Source of the DNA: Corynespora cassiicola
Lineage: Eukaryota > Ascomycota > Dothideomycetes > Pleosporales > Corynesporascaceae
Length of the DNA: 64,000 bases
Assembly: GCA_022059125.1 (NCBI GenBank)
Contig: JAEUWY010000001.1
Span: forward strand, 1,116,001 to 1,180,000
Direction of reading: 5' to 3'
The notes under the pieces were generated by a model. It saw nothing but the letters and a program-made list of their open reading frames with translations, did no database searches and was not told the DNA's origin. A program made the translations under genes and the position numbers. Numbering within the stretch: position 1 is the first letter of the stretch; each line of letters begins with the position of its first letter. Below, piece after piece: positions 53,459-64,000 of this stretch.

Positions 53459-55182
53459 ATGGCTGAGCTCAAGAAATACGACGACTTTGTCCACGAAAGC
53501 AACTCCAGCAACGATGTCCAGCAAGGTGACGTGAGCGACAATGCCGACGACCTACAGCGCCACCTGGGAAATCGCCAAATCCAACTCATTGCCATCGGAG
53601 GTTCGATCGGTACTGCCCTTTTCGTAAGTATCGGTGGTGCTTTGAACAAGGGCGGCCCCCTCGGTATTCTGCTTGCCTACACCGTCTATTCCTGCATGAT
53701 GGGCTTTGTGAACAATTGCATGGCCGAGATGGCAGTCTTCCACCCCGTCAGTGGTGGTTTCATCCGTTTGGCAGGCAAGTGGGTTGATGAGGCTTTGGGT
53801 TTCATGGCTGGGTGGAACTTCTTCATCTACGAAGCTCTGCTCATTCCCTTTGAAATCACAGCCCTCAACCTGGTTCTGACTTACTGGAGAGACGATATCC
53901 CCGTGGCTGCAGTGTGCGCCGCCTGCATCGTTCTCTATGCGTGAGCACCTCCTCCCTTTTGTGCCGCCCCTCCCTGTATCTGACTTCTTCCAGTGCTTGC
54001 AACATCCTAGCTGTCAAAGCATATGGCGAGGCTGAGTTCTGGCTCTCTGGTGGCAAGGTCTTCTTGATCCTCATCTTGTACATGTTCACCTTCGTTACCA
54101 TGGTCGGCGGCAACCCTCAAAAGGATGCCTATGGCTTCCGATACTGGAAAAACCCAGGCCCAATGGCCGAATACCTCTCAGACGGTGCCCTTGGACGTTT
54201 TGAAGGCTTCCTTGGTTCACTCTGGGCTGCTGCCTTCTGTATCGTCGGTCCCGAGTACATTTCTATGGTTTCCGGAGAAGCCAAGAGGCCCCGCGTTTAC
54301 ATCAAGGATGCCTTCAAGACTGTCTACTGGCGATTTGGTATCTTCTTCATCGTTGGAGCCCTCTGCGTCGGTGTCTTGATCCCCTACAATGACAAAACCC
54401 TCGTGGAAGTTCTCAGTGGCGGTCAGGGTGGCGGCACCGCTGCTGCTTCCCCCTACGTTATTGCCATGAGGAACATGTCCATCCCGGTCCTTCCCCACAT
54501 CACCAATGCTCTCCTGCTCACCAGCATCTTCTCTGCCGGAAACACATACACATATTGCGCCACCCGCAGTCTGTACTCTCTCGCCATCGAAGGACGCGCT
54601 CCCAGGATCCTGCGCAAGTGCACCAAGAACGGTGTCCCCATCTACTGCTTCTGTGTGGTCATGTTGTTCCCCCTGCTCTCCTTCTTGCAGGTCTCTAGTG
54701 ACTCCTCTAAGGTCTTGACATGGCTTGTCAACCTGGTCACTGCAGGAGGTCTTATCAACTTTATCACCATGTGCATCACGTACATTGCCTTCTACAAGGC
54801 TTGCCAGGCCCAGGGTCTGGATCGCAGAACTCTTCCATACTGCGGTTGGTTCCAGCCCTACTCAGCCTACATTGGACTGGTCTGGCTCACTTGCATCATC
54901 TTCTGCTATGGATACGCAGTTTTCCTTCCCGGCAACTGGAAGATTGATGATTTCCTCACGAGCTACACCATGGTCATCGTTGGTCCTATCCTCTATGTCT
55001 TCTGGAAGGTGCTCAAGAAGACCAAGATCCTCAAGCCCCACGAGGTGGATCTTGTGTGGGAGGCGCCCCTCATCGATGCCTACGAGGCGTCCTTTATCAC
55101 TCCCCCCGTCGGGTTCTGGACGGAGATCGTTCAATTGGTTGGTTTCAAGCGCAACGTGCCCGTCGACAAGAGGGCTGTTTAG
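53459..55182 (+). CDS. YAT-family amino-acid permease (APC superfamily)
   Basis: Exons 53459-53940 and 53994-55182 (intron gtgagc...ttccag, 53 nt) give 556 residues. After a hydrophilic N-terminus (about 1-40), LGNRQIQLIAIGGSIGTALF is the signature first helix of fungal amino-acid permeases. About twelve membrane segments follow. Conserved family features include EMAVFHPVSGGFIRLAG, GFRYWKNPGP, GPEYISMVSGEAKRPR and FSAGNTYTYCATRSLYSLA. The C-terminal cytoplasmic tail includes LVWEAPLIDAYE. It moves amino acids into the cell by proton symport, at the plasma membrane by family. Substrate preference cannot be told from sequence alone. Confidence 0.95.
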
Positions 55183-58100
55183 ATGAGCCTTGATGGAGTT
55201 TTGTTTCAAAGCGTATGCGTACGGGGTTGTGACCAAAAGATACTAACACGGATGGATTTTTTTTGGTTAGTTCGTTGGCCAACAAGTGTTGGCCAAACAA
55301 CTGTTACTATCTTATCAATACCCATTCACTTGTCACAGTATTTTCGGTCCGAGAGCTTTTGAGTGGAAACATTGCAAATCTGCTTTACCCATGCGACACG
55401 CAGAGAGAAAGAGTTGAATCGATCGATCCGGGCCTGTTAGTTTCGGGTGGTTGCCCATTCGGCGATTCAGCAATCCAGACGCGCCACCTTGCCACGCCCG
55501 GTTCTGCTTTTTCCTTGCGCCAAGCAGAGCCACCTCCACACGTCCACCTGCCCCGCTTCCGCCCGTCCCGTTGCGACCTTCTGGGCTCCGCTCCGCTATC
55601 TTATCTTCTAAGCAAGCATCCATATGCTAGAAGTGAGGAAGTTTCCCATGCGACCTTATCAGCTTGCTGGTTCTCCCTATTCATCAATACTCCCAACGTT
55701 ATTATGCGGGTCACGGACCGCCATAGTCCACCACCACGGCTGTGCCTCTCGATAGGAGTTTGCTGGACACACATGATTTGCAATGATAGCAAACGGTATC
55801 TTTAAAAGCGTCTTTCGGATAAGGAACACGACACGCGTCGCCAATGCAACGAGCGAGCTGCTACCGCAATTGCCTATTACATGTCACCTCCATCGTCTTA
55901 CCAGTGGATTGATTATTTATTAAATTTCGTCCTTTGGATTTTTCAATCCCGCGTCAGCCTTATCGGTCCAAGGGGCGCCCAGGCGGGGACGAGCTTGTGG
56001 GTGTCATCCAAGAAGTGGCGCGTCTTGACCGGCCTCTCCGTCGCGCCACCCCTCATCCAAGCCATGCTGCCGACACCCAGGACTGCTTTGCCCAAGTCGA
56101 ACAAGATGCTTCTTCAGACTTCAGGCTAAGGACTACAGCTGACTCGTCATGTGCGCTCCAACTTGATCCTGGACGCGAAGCGAAGTGTCGCGCGACTTTC
56201 ACTACACCGCGATTGCATTCGTATCCATGTCCAATAATGCGGCGCCATGCGCTATTAATGCAGCAGGCGACTTTGTGCAAGAACACCCCCTCCACGAGAT
56301 TTGTCTTACTTCCACGTAAAAGCTAGACTAACACGGCGGCGCTCAAACGCGTAACGCAGTAGTAGGAAACGGTACTTGGTCCTAACGGTTCGGCGCAGGC
56401 CTATAAGCGCGGCTCGACTCCTACGCCGTGCCGCTCCGACAAATTCTTGCTTGCGCGCCGTCTTTAGTCACATTCCGCTCTGCCGCTGCGCCCCCGCGAC
56501 CCTGAATCCTTCGCGACCCACTCACGCAACACCTCAACTCGACTCAGCTCAGCTCAAGTCCCCCAAACAACACGCAGCACTCTTCGCGCCATCCTAGCCC
56601 GCTAAATCCGCCGCACGTGCCCGATGACGTAGCCTACGATATCTAGCGCAGCCGTTCCTTGCAGCCCAGCCTAAGCTAAATTAATGCGCCCCGTTCCTCA
56701 AAACCACGGCAGGGTCCTTGCGAATCACGGCTGCAGCAATTCTCAGCCCGCTGGGAATCGTCCCCTCACTCTCCGCCAGATTTGGTTGGCGTTACGATAT
56801 ACAATCTGGAGGCAAGAGTTTGGGGCTGGATGTAGCGTGGAAGGGTCACATTTCTCAACAAGGAAATTGGGTGCGGTGAGGCTTAACGGGTGAAGCTCGG
56901 GTGTGGGGTTAGATTACGCGGGGAGATGAATTGAAGAAAACTGGGTTCCTGTCGATGCGCGGTTGGCGACTACGGAGTTGGGGTCTTGTTGTTTCTTGGA
57001 GAAGGCGAAAGAGTTGGGGGTTGTCGGCTTCTCTGCGGCGTCATGGTCACGAAATCCCCGTACACAGTGCGCGTCGTCGACTCGAGAGTGGCATGACGGT
57101 GAATTGCAGCGCCGATCTGTCTACGGCGCATGTCATTCTTCTCTGCCGATGATGAGGCTTTTGTCAAACGATAGATACCGACCTGGCAGCTGCCCCAGTT
57201 TCCGGTGAAACTTGCGCTTGGCTTATCTCCCGCCGCACTAACGGAAAGCCATGCACGGCGGGTACGCATGCGTTCTCGGCTGCATGGTGTATCTTGCTCG
57301 ATGCGGAGGAGTGGATGGCATGCCCCGAGTTGGACAAATGGTGCCCGAGCTCCCTGGAAAATGATAAGCCGTAACGATGACTTAGATACGGCTGTAACGT
57401 TTCGTTACGGACAAAGAGCTGACTACTGTATCCTACGACCTGGTGAATTGGGCTACCGAGAGTCCTGCACCATGGATCATGCAGAAGGTTATCTTGACGT
57501 CTTCATAACCAAGTGTCAAGGATAGGGGTAGCGCATGCTCGTCATGTGATCGGGGGGACGGAATATTGGCAGCGGTCAGGGATATGCCGTCCGAGACTTC
57601 CAACGACCGATGGTGTTTAGGCCCTTTTCTGCGCAAGTTCCCTGAATATCGCTGTCCCGCAGCCTCAGGCTATCTTTCAAGGGTATACTTGCCAGAGAAA
57701 CCATAAAACCAAAACGACCCATTTGTCTTTAATTTCTTGGTCAGGCTTCTATTCCAGAACTTGGCGTGAATAGACTGGACAGAGTAATGGCATACGCGAA
57801 GGCTCCTTGCCTTTGTAATATCTACCTATCTCACAGAATCATTGTATATTTTACCAATCGGCAACTGGCAAGTAAATATTGTATCCCCAGCAGCAAGCCA
57901 GTTCCACGACCACGGTATCGAAGCTTTATCAAATCCGAGCTACTGCAGTCACCCGTAATCATCACCACCTAGTATTTTCCTTGGAACATGGGTCTGCTAT
58001 TCTCTTACAAAGTGGTTTATGCTGGCTACGTGTGTATGCAAGCTGATCACTAACCTTCACCAGTCTGGTATGTGCAATTGAACAATCTGCTGGTCTACAT

Positions 58101-58792
58101 ATCTGACTGTATAGATGATCATGACGCTATACTTCAAAAAACAAGTGGATATAAGAATAATGAGTTTCGCATGCGAGAGGCTGTAGAAGTAAAGCCGCAA
58201 AGCGACAACTTATTTATTTCTAATGGAGCATTGATAGGTTCCTCGGTACTAAACATTATCACATGTATTATAGATGGGCTTTTACATCTTGTCCAAAAGA
58301 CTGTAGTTTAAACTGGAATGTGCCACTTTCTGGGTTTAATATAGATTTCATGATTTTTGCCATGTCCTAGAGATTCCGACTTGTTAAAGATAGAGTAACT
58401 AGAACGCTACTAGATATGATATATTATCCTCTAATATATCATTGCTAAGGTATGACAAGCGGTCTGAAGTGACAGCAGATAGCCAGAAAACTTATAGACA
58501 AGACATCTTTGTATATTGTGCGATTTGATAGTAGCTGCGTGCCAGATATTGTTTCTGACGGCTGAGTTGCCTTCTTTTCCGGGGTTAGCAGGCCCACAAG
58601 CTTCTTCCCACACCTTCTTGATCGAGCCAAGTAGAGGGGGCCTAAAGAGTCGAATCAGTATTAGTCGTGAATAGTGCATTTTGCGGTAGTTAACATTCTT
58701 TGAAGAACTCGAAATCTCTCAATTTCACCACTCATTCCTCATATTGCAACATCCAGCCGAGCCATCGCTTTTCTCTTGGTCGTTCCTCCACG
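55183..58792. other. Largest gene-free stretch of the window
   Basis: 3.6 kb without any gene I can support. 55800-57500 is mixed and GC-moderate with only short frames. 57700-58450 is AT-rich. A 79-codon frame at 58072-58311 has no ATG and no motif. It may hold decayed elements I cannot recognise. Confidence 0.45.
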
Positions 58793-59971
58793 ATGCAGTT
58801 GTTAGCGCTCTTAGCGACCATCGCTTCCACGACCACAGCAGGGAATGCCAAAATCTTCCTTCCAAAGCCCGTAGGCAACTACCATGTGGCAAAAACCCAG
58901 CACGTGCTCAACCACACAACCTACGACGACCCCGTCGCACCCCCCAACTCAAACAGCACAGGCTCCTTCATCGTCGCAACCATCCTCTACCCCACCGAAC
59001 TACCCCCCATCGAGAACACATCCACAAAGTACATGGACGACATCCTAGCCGCTGAGATAGAGAAAGGCCTAGGGTTCCCAACCGGTGAGCTGCAAAAGCT
59101 GTGGACGCACATCCAATGGCAAGCCCCAATCATCCCGCAGCCAAACGGCCTTCCAACTCTCCTCTTCTCTCCCGGCGCGGGATTGCCATGTTCGTCCAGC
59201 ATCGTGGCTATGTCAGACATGACATCACAGGGCTACACTGTTCTTTGCATTGACCACCCAGGCGAACCGCCGTACCTCGAGTTACCATACGGCGGCGGTG
59301 GTGTGTACGGTGTTCCCATCGAATACGGCTGGGACGACATTGATTTCGTGTACAAAGTGAACCGATACCGAAAATCCGATTATGCGGCTCTGCTCGAGCT
59401 TTTCCCTCGGCTTGTCGAGCAGTTCGGCGCCCCCTTTAATACGTCTGCGTATTTGCATTTTGGCTTCAGCATGGGGGGATCCATTGGTACGGATCTTGTG
59501 GCCAGGCATGACAGCGTGCTAGCTGGGCTCAACTACGACGGCGCTTTTGTGGACTCGCTTTTCAACGAGACGGTCGATGTGAAGAAGCCTTTTCTTATGC
59601 TGCGTGATAACCAGAACCGCACGGGGGATGTCTCGTGGCCGGATTTTATAGCGGAGCAGACGGGTTGGTGGGAGCATTTACTGATCAAAGGGACGAAGCA
59701 TCTTGATTTTTGCGATATGAGTCTTTGGTTCGAGCTCTTGGAGCTGGAGAATGAGAATTTGAATGTCAATATGCCGGGGCTGATAAAGGGATCGAGGATG
59801 AGGAATGTGTTGACGGCGATTACGACGAGTTTCTTTGACATGATGCTTGGGAAGTCACAGGATTTGATAGGGGAGGGGCGGAAAGTGAACTTGCCGAATG
59901 AAGAGTGGCCAGATGTTGTTTTCGTTAACAATGCGACGACATGGAATGGGACGTATTGGACTGGAGATTGA
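58793..59971 (+). CDS. Secreted PAF-acetylhydrolase-like esterase
   Basis: Single exon, 392 residues from the ATG at 58793; 31 further in-frame codons upstream lack signal-peptide character. The signal peptide is MQLLALLATIASTTTAG. The alpha/beta-hydrolase core has an ATILYPTELPP strand, LLFSPGAGLPCSS (oxyanion side), IDHPGEPPYLE and the nucleophile elbow GFSMGG, Ser226. Asp249 (LNYDGAF) and His303 (KGTKHLDF) are the likely other triad members. The order and spacing fit the PAF-acetylhydrolase isoform II-like family of secreted fungal esterases. There are several N-glycosylation sequons. The substrate is unknown; lipid or short-chain ester hydrolysis is inference from the family. Confidence 0.85.
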   Translation: MQLLALLATIASTTTAGNAKIFLPKPVGNYHVAKTQHVLNHTTYDDPVAPPNSNSTGSFIVATILYPTELPPIENTSTKYMDDILAAEIEKGLGFPTGELQKLWTHIQWQAPIIPQPNGLPTLLFSPGAGLPCSSSIVAMSDMTSQGYTVLCIDHPGEPPYLELPYGGGGVYGVPIEYGWDDIDFVYKVNRYRKSDYAALLELFPRLVEQFGAPFNTSAYLHFGFSMGGSIGTDLVARHDSVLAGLNYDGAFVDSLFNETVDVKKPFLMLRDNQNRTGDVSWPDFIAEQTGWWEHLLIKGTKHLDFCDMSLWFELLELENENLNVNMPGLIKGSRMRNVLTAITTSFFDMMLGKSQDLIGEGRKVNLPNEEWPDVVFVNNATTWNGTYWTGD

Positions 59972-61195
59972 GTTCTTCGTTGAACAACAAGATGTTGAAT
60001 CAAGTCAAATATCATGGTAATACTGTGTTCATCTGCAATACAAGATAAACAGTGAGGAAAGATTGGCATAGTCTACTGTGATGTAATATCAAGTGACTAT
60101 CCGCCATTAAACGTTGCAAAATATGATAATGAGCAGAGCGAGCGGTACATAGTAGACTGAACCCCAACTTATGGACCATTTGGGGTCCTATCCTTGAGTT
60201 ATTGTTTGCTACAAAGTGGAATATGAGAAGGTCCAGAAGTTGAGCGTAGTGGATCTAGACGGAGAAGAAAAGTGGAGGCTGAACTATAGATCTCGATTCA
60301 TGTCGTGAGAATCCATGTAAACTAGGAATTTTGTAACCGTAACAGCGGGCCTCTAGTTTACAAACGAACGGACCCTGATAGGCCATTTCATCCCAATAAA
60401 GTATCCCCAATCTATACACGAGTAGCATGGGTTGTTATGATAATCTTGATCACTAGACTAAGAATGAGGGCAGAAAGCGACTAAGCATCAGAGTATGCGG
60501 TTCAGGTCTAACCAAAAATATACTAATAGGTTCTGCTATGGCCCTCTCGTGAGTCCTCGCAGCTAGGACGTTATTGGAGTTGGATCCACCCCACTGTCGC
60601 GCCATGCACTGTCGTACTAAGGCGACGATATCCGGCTAGCCTGAGCACGCACCGCAGCATGTATGTATGCAGTATGTAGCTTTGTGGGCTACGATCCTTG
60701 GCCTTTGCTGTGCCAATACCAAGAAATGCATGTGCTGTCTTTCCACACCAGATCTCCCATCAACACTCTTGGCGGTGTCATGATTCCCGCCCCTACTGAG
60801 CGCCACCATCGTCATCCCTTCTTAACCTTGGCTCTTGCTACAGGACCGGAGATTTCGCCCCGGTCTCAACTAACGTAATAGCATCCCCACATCATGCCCC
60901 GCGGAAGACGCAAAGATTTTTTCGGAACGGCTTTCGGTGCTTTCCCCTCCGGCCACAACATGCGAATTACCGCCAGTTGTGGCATTCGGGCCGAACATCA
61001 GGCGAGGAATTCGCCGCGGCGCCTACCACGTGCCAAAATGGGCTTGTTTGAACTTCATATTGATGGACGCACTCGGCCGGGAAGATTTCAGTGGGGTATA
61101 ATAGCAGAAACCATAGGAGGATCCCTGAGTAAGGCCGATGTGCGTTGCGGTGTGTCATGCTCGTAAATTTTCCTGTGGTGTGCCAGAGGTTGACC
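59972..61195. other. Intergenic region
   Basis: No gene supported. Short frames at 60663-60878 and 60894-61166 show no motif or splice continuity. Confidence 0.5.
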
Positions 61196-62386
61196 TCAGC
61201 CGAGGTTTGATGCGTCCGAGGGAGCAGCGTCGTTTTCAACCATCAAGGGTTTCGGATTGATGGCCATGAGAGCGATCCTTATACCCCAGATCGTCAGGAA
61301 GATGAAGATGAAACCTGGGACCACAAGCCTGCCAAGTACCCTTCCCCATGAAATCGTCTTGTCAGCCTTCTCCGCTTTCCTCTCAACAGCCTTCTCCTGG
61401 ACATGAACATTGGTGCCTTGCTCTTCTTCATTTTCCGGCAGCAAGGGTTCATCCAAGACGGCTTGGTAGCTTACTCGAATCAAGACAATCTGCCAGGCGA
61501 ATAGAAGGAGCACGCCGACAAAGATCTGCATCCAGGGAATTCTGTCGAATTTCGAGCGTGCCCTACGCCCTAATAGTTCCTCGACCGCGCCGATGCATTG
61601 GACAGAGCCATGAATGGTCTTGGGTACGATATACATCGCAAGAGATTGGAAAACAAGACGGATGGCGAACATTGCGGCTTTCGTGGTAGAATGTGAAGGG
61701 CTGTGTTCAGCAGACAGGACGGAAAAAATCCCATGTGCTTCGGAAGAACTCGTCATGGCTTGTTTATCCGAGCGGGGCCCTGTAGGAGATGAAGACATGC
61801 TCAATAGGGTACGTCGAACAACTTTCCCGCCCGCTGATGCGTCAAGTATTGCGCGACAAGCGGGATCGATATTCGAGGGCCCCCTATTGTTCTCTCGCAC
61901 AAGGCTGATCCTGTAGCCTGGGTTCTCGAGGTGTAGCTCAAAATTGATGAGGTCCGTATTGAACGTGCGCTTCCGGATATTTGGTTCGTGCTGACTGTCA
62001 ATGCTGAGTGTTGTCCCTGTTTGACCCCTATCCTCTGTTGATGCGCCTGAGCTTTTGTCGTCAAAAAAACCTCCACGTAACGGGTGGGGTCACGCCACCT
62101 ACCCGATCGCAATGGCTCTCCACCGCTTCAGGCGTGCTCTCCTGTGATAACGCCAGAACGAACTGACTTGGAATTTGTTTTTCCGGTCGTCTCGCGAGGG
62201 ATCGATCAATGTTTGGTGTTCGATGTTCAGCTTCAGGCAAACCTCGGCATCCCGTATCCGTATTGCAGCCAAGCCCTCACCGCCTGTGCGAGCCCCAGCC
62301 ACACACTTCTCAAGTACCTCGATGTCTCTCAATATCCGTCGAATCTGGTCGCCGGAAACTCTTTGCGTTTGGGAAATCCCGAAGCT
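61196..62386 (-). CDS. Multi-pass membrane protein, gene model incomplete
   Basis: The last exon (61196 to about 62051) is continuously open and includes FNTDLINFELHLENPGYRIS, then a helix near AMFAIRLVFQSLAMYIVP, a second (WMQIFVGVLLLFAWQIVLI) and a third (VVPGFIFIFLTIWGIRIALM). An acidic, lysine-rich loop lies between the last two. The first part looks soluble, probably outside. A plausible 51-nt intron (62052-62102, gtaggt...aaaag) joins it to an open stretch up to 62386 (RDIEVLEKCVAGARTGGEG). The first exon and the start codon are not resolved. The shortest defensible protein starts at the ATG at 61798. No family is recognised. Confidence 0.4.
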
Positions 62387-62909
62387 TCACTGTGTTCAAT
62401 GTTAAGTGCGCTGTATCGGCGTTGCAGCTTGAGCTTTGTACCTGGGCGCGGACGGACACCGATGCAGCTCGCTGCGCCCCCTAACGATCCTTCCGCGCTG
62501 CGCCCTGAATGGCTTGCCTTGTCCTGCACTTGATTGGATGAATGATTGAACGTGCCAAGTAAGAGATGAGAGAGGTCTAGTTTGCGAATACGATGGGCAC
62601 GCTTGTACATTGCCGTGATCGGATTTTGAACTTCATGCGGGGAAATGGCCATCACGTGATCGGTTGACGGCAACACAAAATTCAAAATCTAATATATGCA
62701 CAACAAAAGCTATATGGAATCGATACTGTAATGGGCAAAGAGCAAAGAATCAAATGTTTGCTTTGGGATTAGAGGCCGGAGCCACCATGTTACTTCTCTT
62801 GAATAGATTGAATTGCTAATGACAGGGAGCTAGACCAGGCAGTGATAGCCACGGTGCTTAGACTAAGTTGTGGCCACAAATTGAGATTCACTAAATCAAT
62901 TAGGTACAA
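62387..62909. other. Intergenic region, possibly with the 5' exon of the membrane protein
   Basis: A minus-strand frame from about 62649 (MAISPHEVQNP) has a possible donor (CAG|gtacaa) near 62435. I could not join it in frame to the next exon. The rest is AT-rich spacer. Confidence 0.35.
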
Positions 62910-64000
62910 TTAACGTGGATCGATAAGTTGCCCCCACTCTAACGTGACCTGACCGATCAAACCATAGTCTGCGTATGCCTTGGCCTCGTAGATGTCATCT
63001 GGTATCGTGCCCGCCATCCGTATGTACTTTACGTCTGCTTTGATTCGATTGAGTAGTGTTGTGGTAACTTCGATCCGGAGTTTGTAGATATCACCAGCTT
63101 CCAGATTCTTCAATGTCAGGATAGGGTTTACGGGATCAATTGGACCAAGCCAATTGTCGTCCAGAAATACGCGCGCGGTATGCTGAATGAGGGGCAATTT
63201 GAGTAGGCCGACAACTGTTTTGTTGCTTGAGACCGATGGAACTGAAAATGATGCCGTATAGTGACCAATACCAGAAACTGACTCAAGAGATGCATTGAGC
63301 TGCTTCCAAGGGAGCAAGGGAATGTCATGCAGAGTGTGATTGGTCACTTCCGTCTCGACAGCGAATCGATCAGCAGCTGAGTGCCAGTCTTCAATGGTGA
63401 GGTCCCATGTTGTAAGGTTAATTGGATCAGTATCAATGGTAACAAATTGTTGTGTGCTCTCCAGCTCATAATTGAATTGCTGTGATGGTGAACGAAGCGC
63501 CACCAGCAAAGTTTCGTTGCCCTTGAGTATGATGGGCATAGAAAGAGTGGAGTTATCCATATGTGAAGCAATTGGTCGAGATTCCGATCCGGTCCATGCA
63601 TTAAGAATGTATGGTGTTACACCTGAGATGGAGATCGTCGCAGCGCACTCTGTGTCTTCGCTCTGATCATTGAAAAAGAACACATAGTCGGCATCGCTGG
63701 CTGACCGATAGACTGAGTAAACATTGTCGAAGGAACAATCCAGAGCTACCCTGGGTCTTATCTCGAGCTCCGTCAGAAGGGCAGGAATTTCTTCGATCGA
63801 CTCTACGCGATGCACGTTGGATTTCCGGAGAACATCCTCCATGATCGCGCCTAAAGTGTCTTGGTCCGAGGTGGGGAAAGCTTGAGCAGGTATTGACCCA
63901 ACAAAAATCAAGGGAATGCCGCTCGATGTGATATTTACGAGAGCCCCAGCAGCCTTAGTGCTGATGATTGTTTGGTTGTTGAAGATCAAGGCCCTGTAGC
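62910..64000 (-). CDS. C-terminal part of a large secreted glycosidase (GH106-like), cut by window edge
   Basis: The minus strand is open from the right edge (frame continues past 64000) to a stop at 62910, about 363 residues. The visible part begins YRALIFNNQTII. Later stretches such as YVFFFNDQSEDTECAATI, PYILNAWTGSES and LKGNETLLVALRSPSQ belong to the region after the catalytic barrel in fungal GH106-like (alpha-L-rhamnosidase-like) enzymes. The last about 100 residues form a galactose-binding-like beta sandwich (ARVFLDDNWLGPIDP, YKLRIEVTTTLLNRIK). Many NxT/S sequons fit a secreted glycoprotein. The family call is from memory of the motif order, and the catalytic part lies outside the window. 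Confidence 0.7.
   Translation of the reverse strand, partial: YRALIFNNQTIISTKAAGALVNITSSGIPLIFVGSIPAQAFPTSDQDTLGAIMEDVLRKSNVHRVESIEEIPALLTELEIRPRVALDCSFDNVYSVYRSASDADYVFFFNDQSEDTECAATISISGVTPYILNAWTGSESRPIASHMDNSTLSMPIILKGNETLLVALRSPSQQFNYELESTQQFVTIDTDPINLTTWDLTIEDWHSAADRFAVETEVTNHTLHDIPLLPWKQLNASLESVSGIGHYTASFSVPSVSSNKTVVGLLKLPLIQHTARVFLDDNWLGPIDPVNPILTLKNLEAGDIYKLRIEVTTTLLNRIKADVKYIRMAGTIPDDIYEAKAYADYGLIGQVTLEWGQLIDPR

Noticed and set aside
55263..55805. 180-codon frame after the permease
   Set aside because: It starts at a non-ATG codon next to the permease 3' end, with no motif and uneven composition. It is probably chance.

Overview
This window is nuclear DNA from a filamentous ascomycete, most likely a Dothideomycete (inference). 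Most genes carry one to four short introns (about 45-66 nt) with GTAAGT/GTATGT-like donors, CTAAC-like branch sites and CAG ends. There are fungus-specific families (Zn2Cys6, CFEM, YAT permease, Spc24, Dug3) and a 1.9-kb transposon whose interior looks mutated by RIP (AT-rich, CpA/TpG-poor, TpA-rich).

Layout. 1-3.8 kb: a possible cysteine-rich gene end at the left edge, a gene-poor stretch, then a Zn2Cys6 DNA-binding domain spliced onto an ankyrin-repeat protein. 4.7-7.8 kb: a GFA/CENP-V-type enzyme, an initiator tRNA-Met, and a RIP-degraded TIR transposon that still has two identical 63-bp ends. 7.9-17.9 kb is a conserved housekeeping block: ctf18 (alternative clamp loader, with an ACGCGT box and telomere-like repeats in its leader), a small Ser/Thr-rich secreted protein, divergent spc24 (kinetochore) and fis1 (mitochondrial fission), and a RING-H2 ubiquitin ligase. 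20.1-25.1 kb: one long Ala/Glu/Lys-rich coiled-coil protein. 26.6-30.4 kb: an accessory island with two orphan minus-strand genes, one built from two copies of an undescribed roughly 120-residue unit, and a probable LINE relic. 31.4-43.2 kb: yvc1 (vacuolar TRP channel), an orphan gene preceded by a degenerate 19-bp tandem array, sui2 (eIF2-alpha), a CFEM single-pass membrane protein and tvp38. 44.4-51.1 kb: an F-box-like protein, two decayed genes (saponin-hydrolase-like and BTB-like), an EthD protein and dug3 (glutathione degradation). 53.5-64 kb: a YAT amino-acid permease, a secreted PAF-acetylhydrolase-like esterase, a poorly resolved membrane protein and the 3' end of a large secreted glycosidase (GH106-like).

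The genes do not form a metabolic cluster. Housekeeping genes alternate with accessory patches. The most unusual items are the transposon with pristine ends beside ctf18, the 19-bp array, the duplicated-domain orphan, the Zn2Cys6-ankyrin fusion and the saponin-hydrolase pseudogene. No CRISPR, rRNA or secondary-metabolite core gene was seen. Exon boundaries were worked out by hand from splice signals and protein continuity. Family names come from recognised motifs, not from searches.
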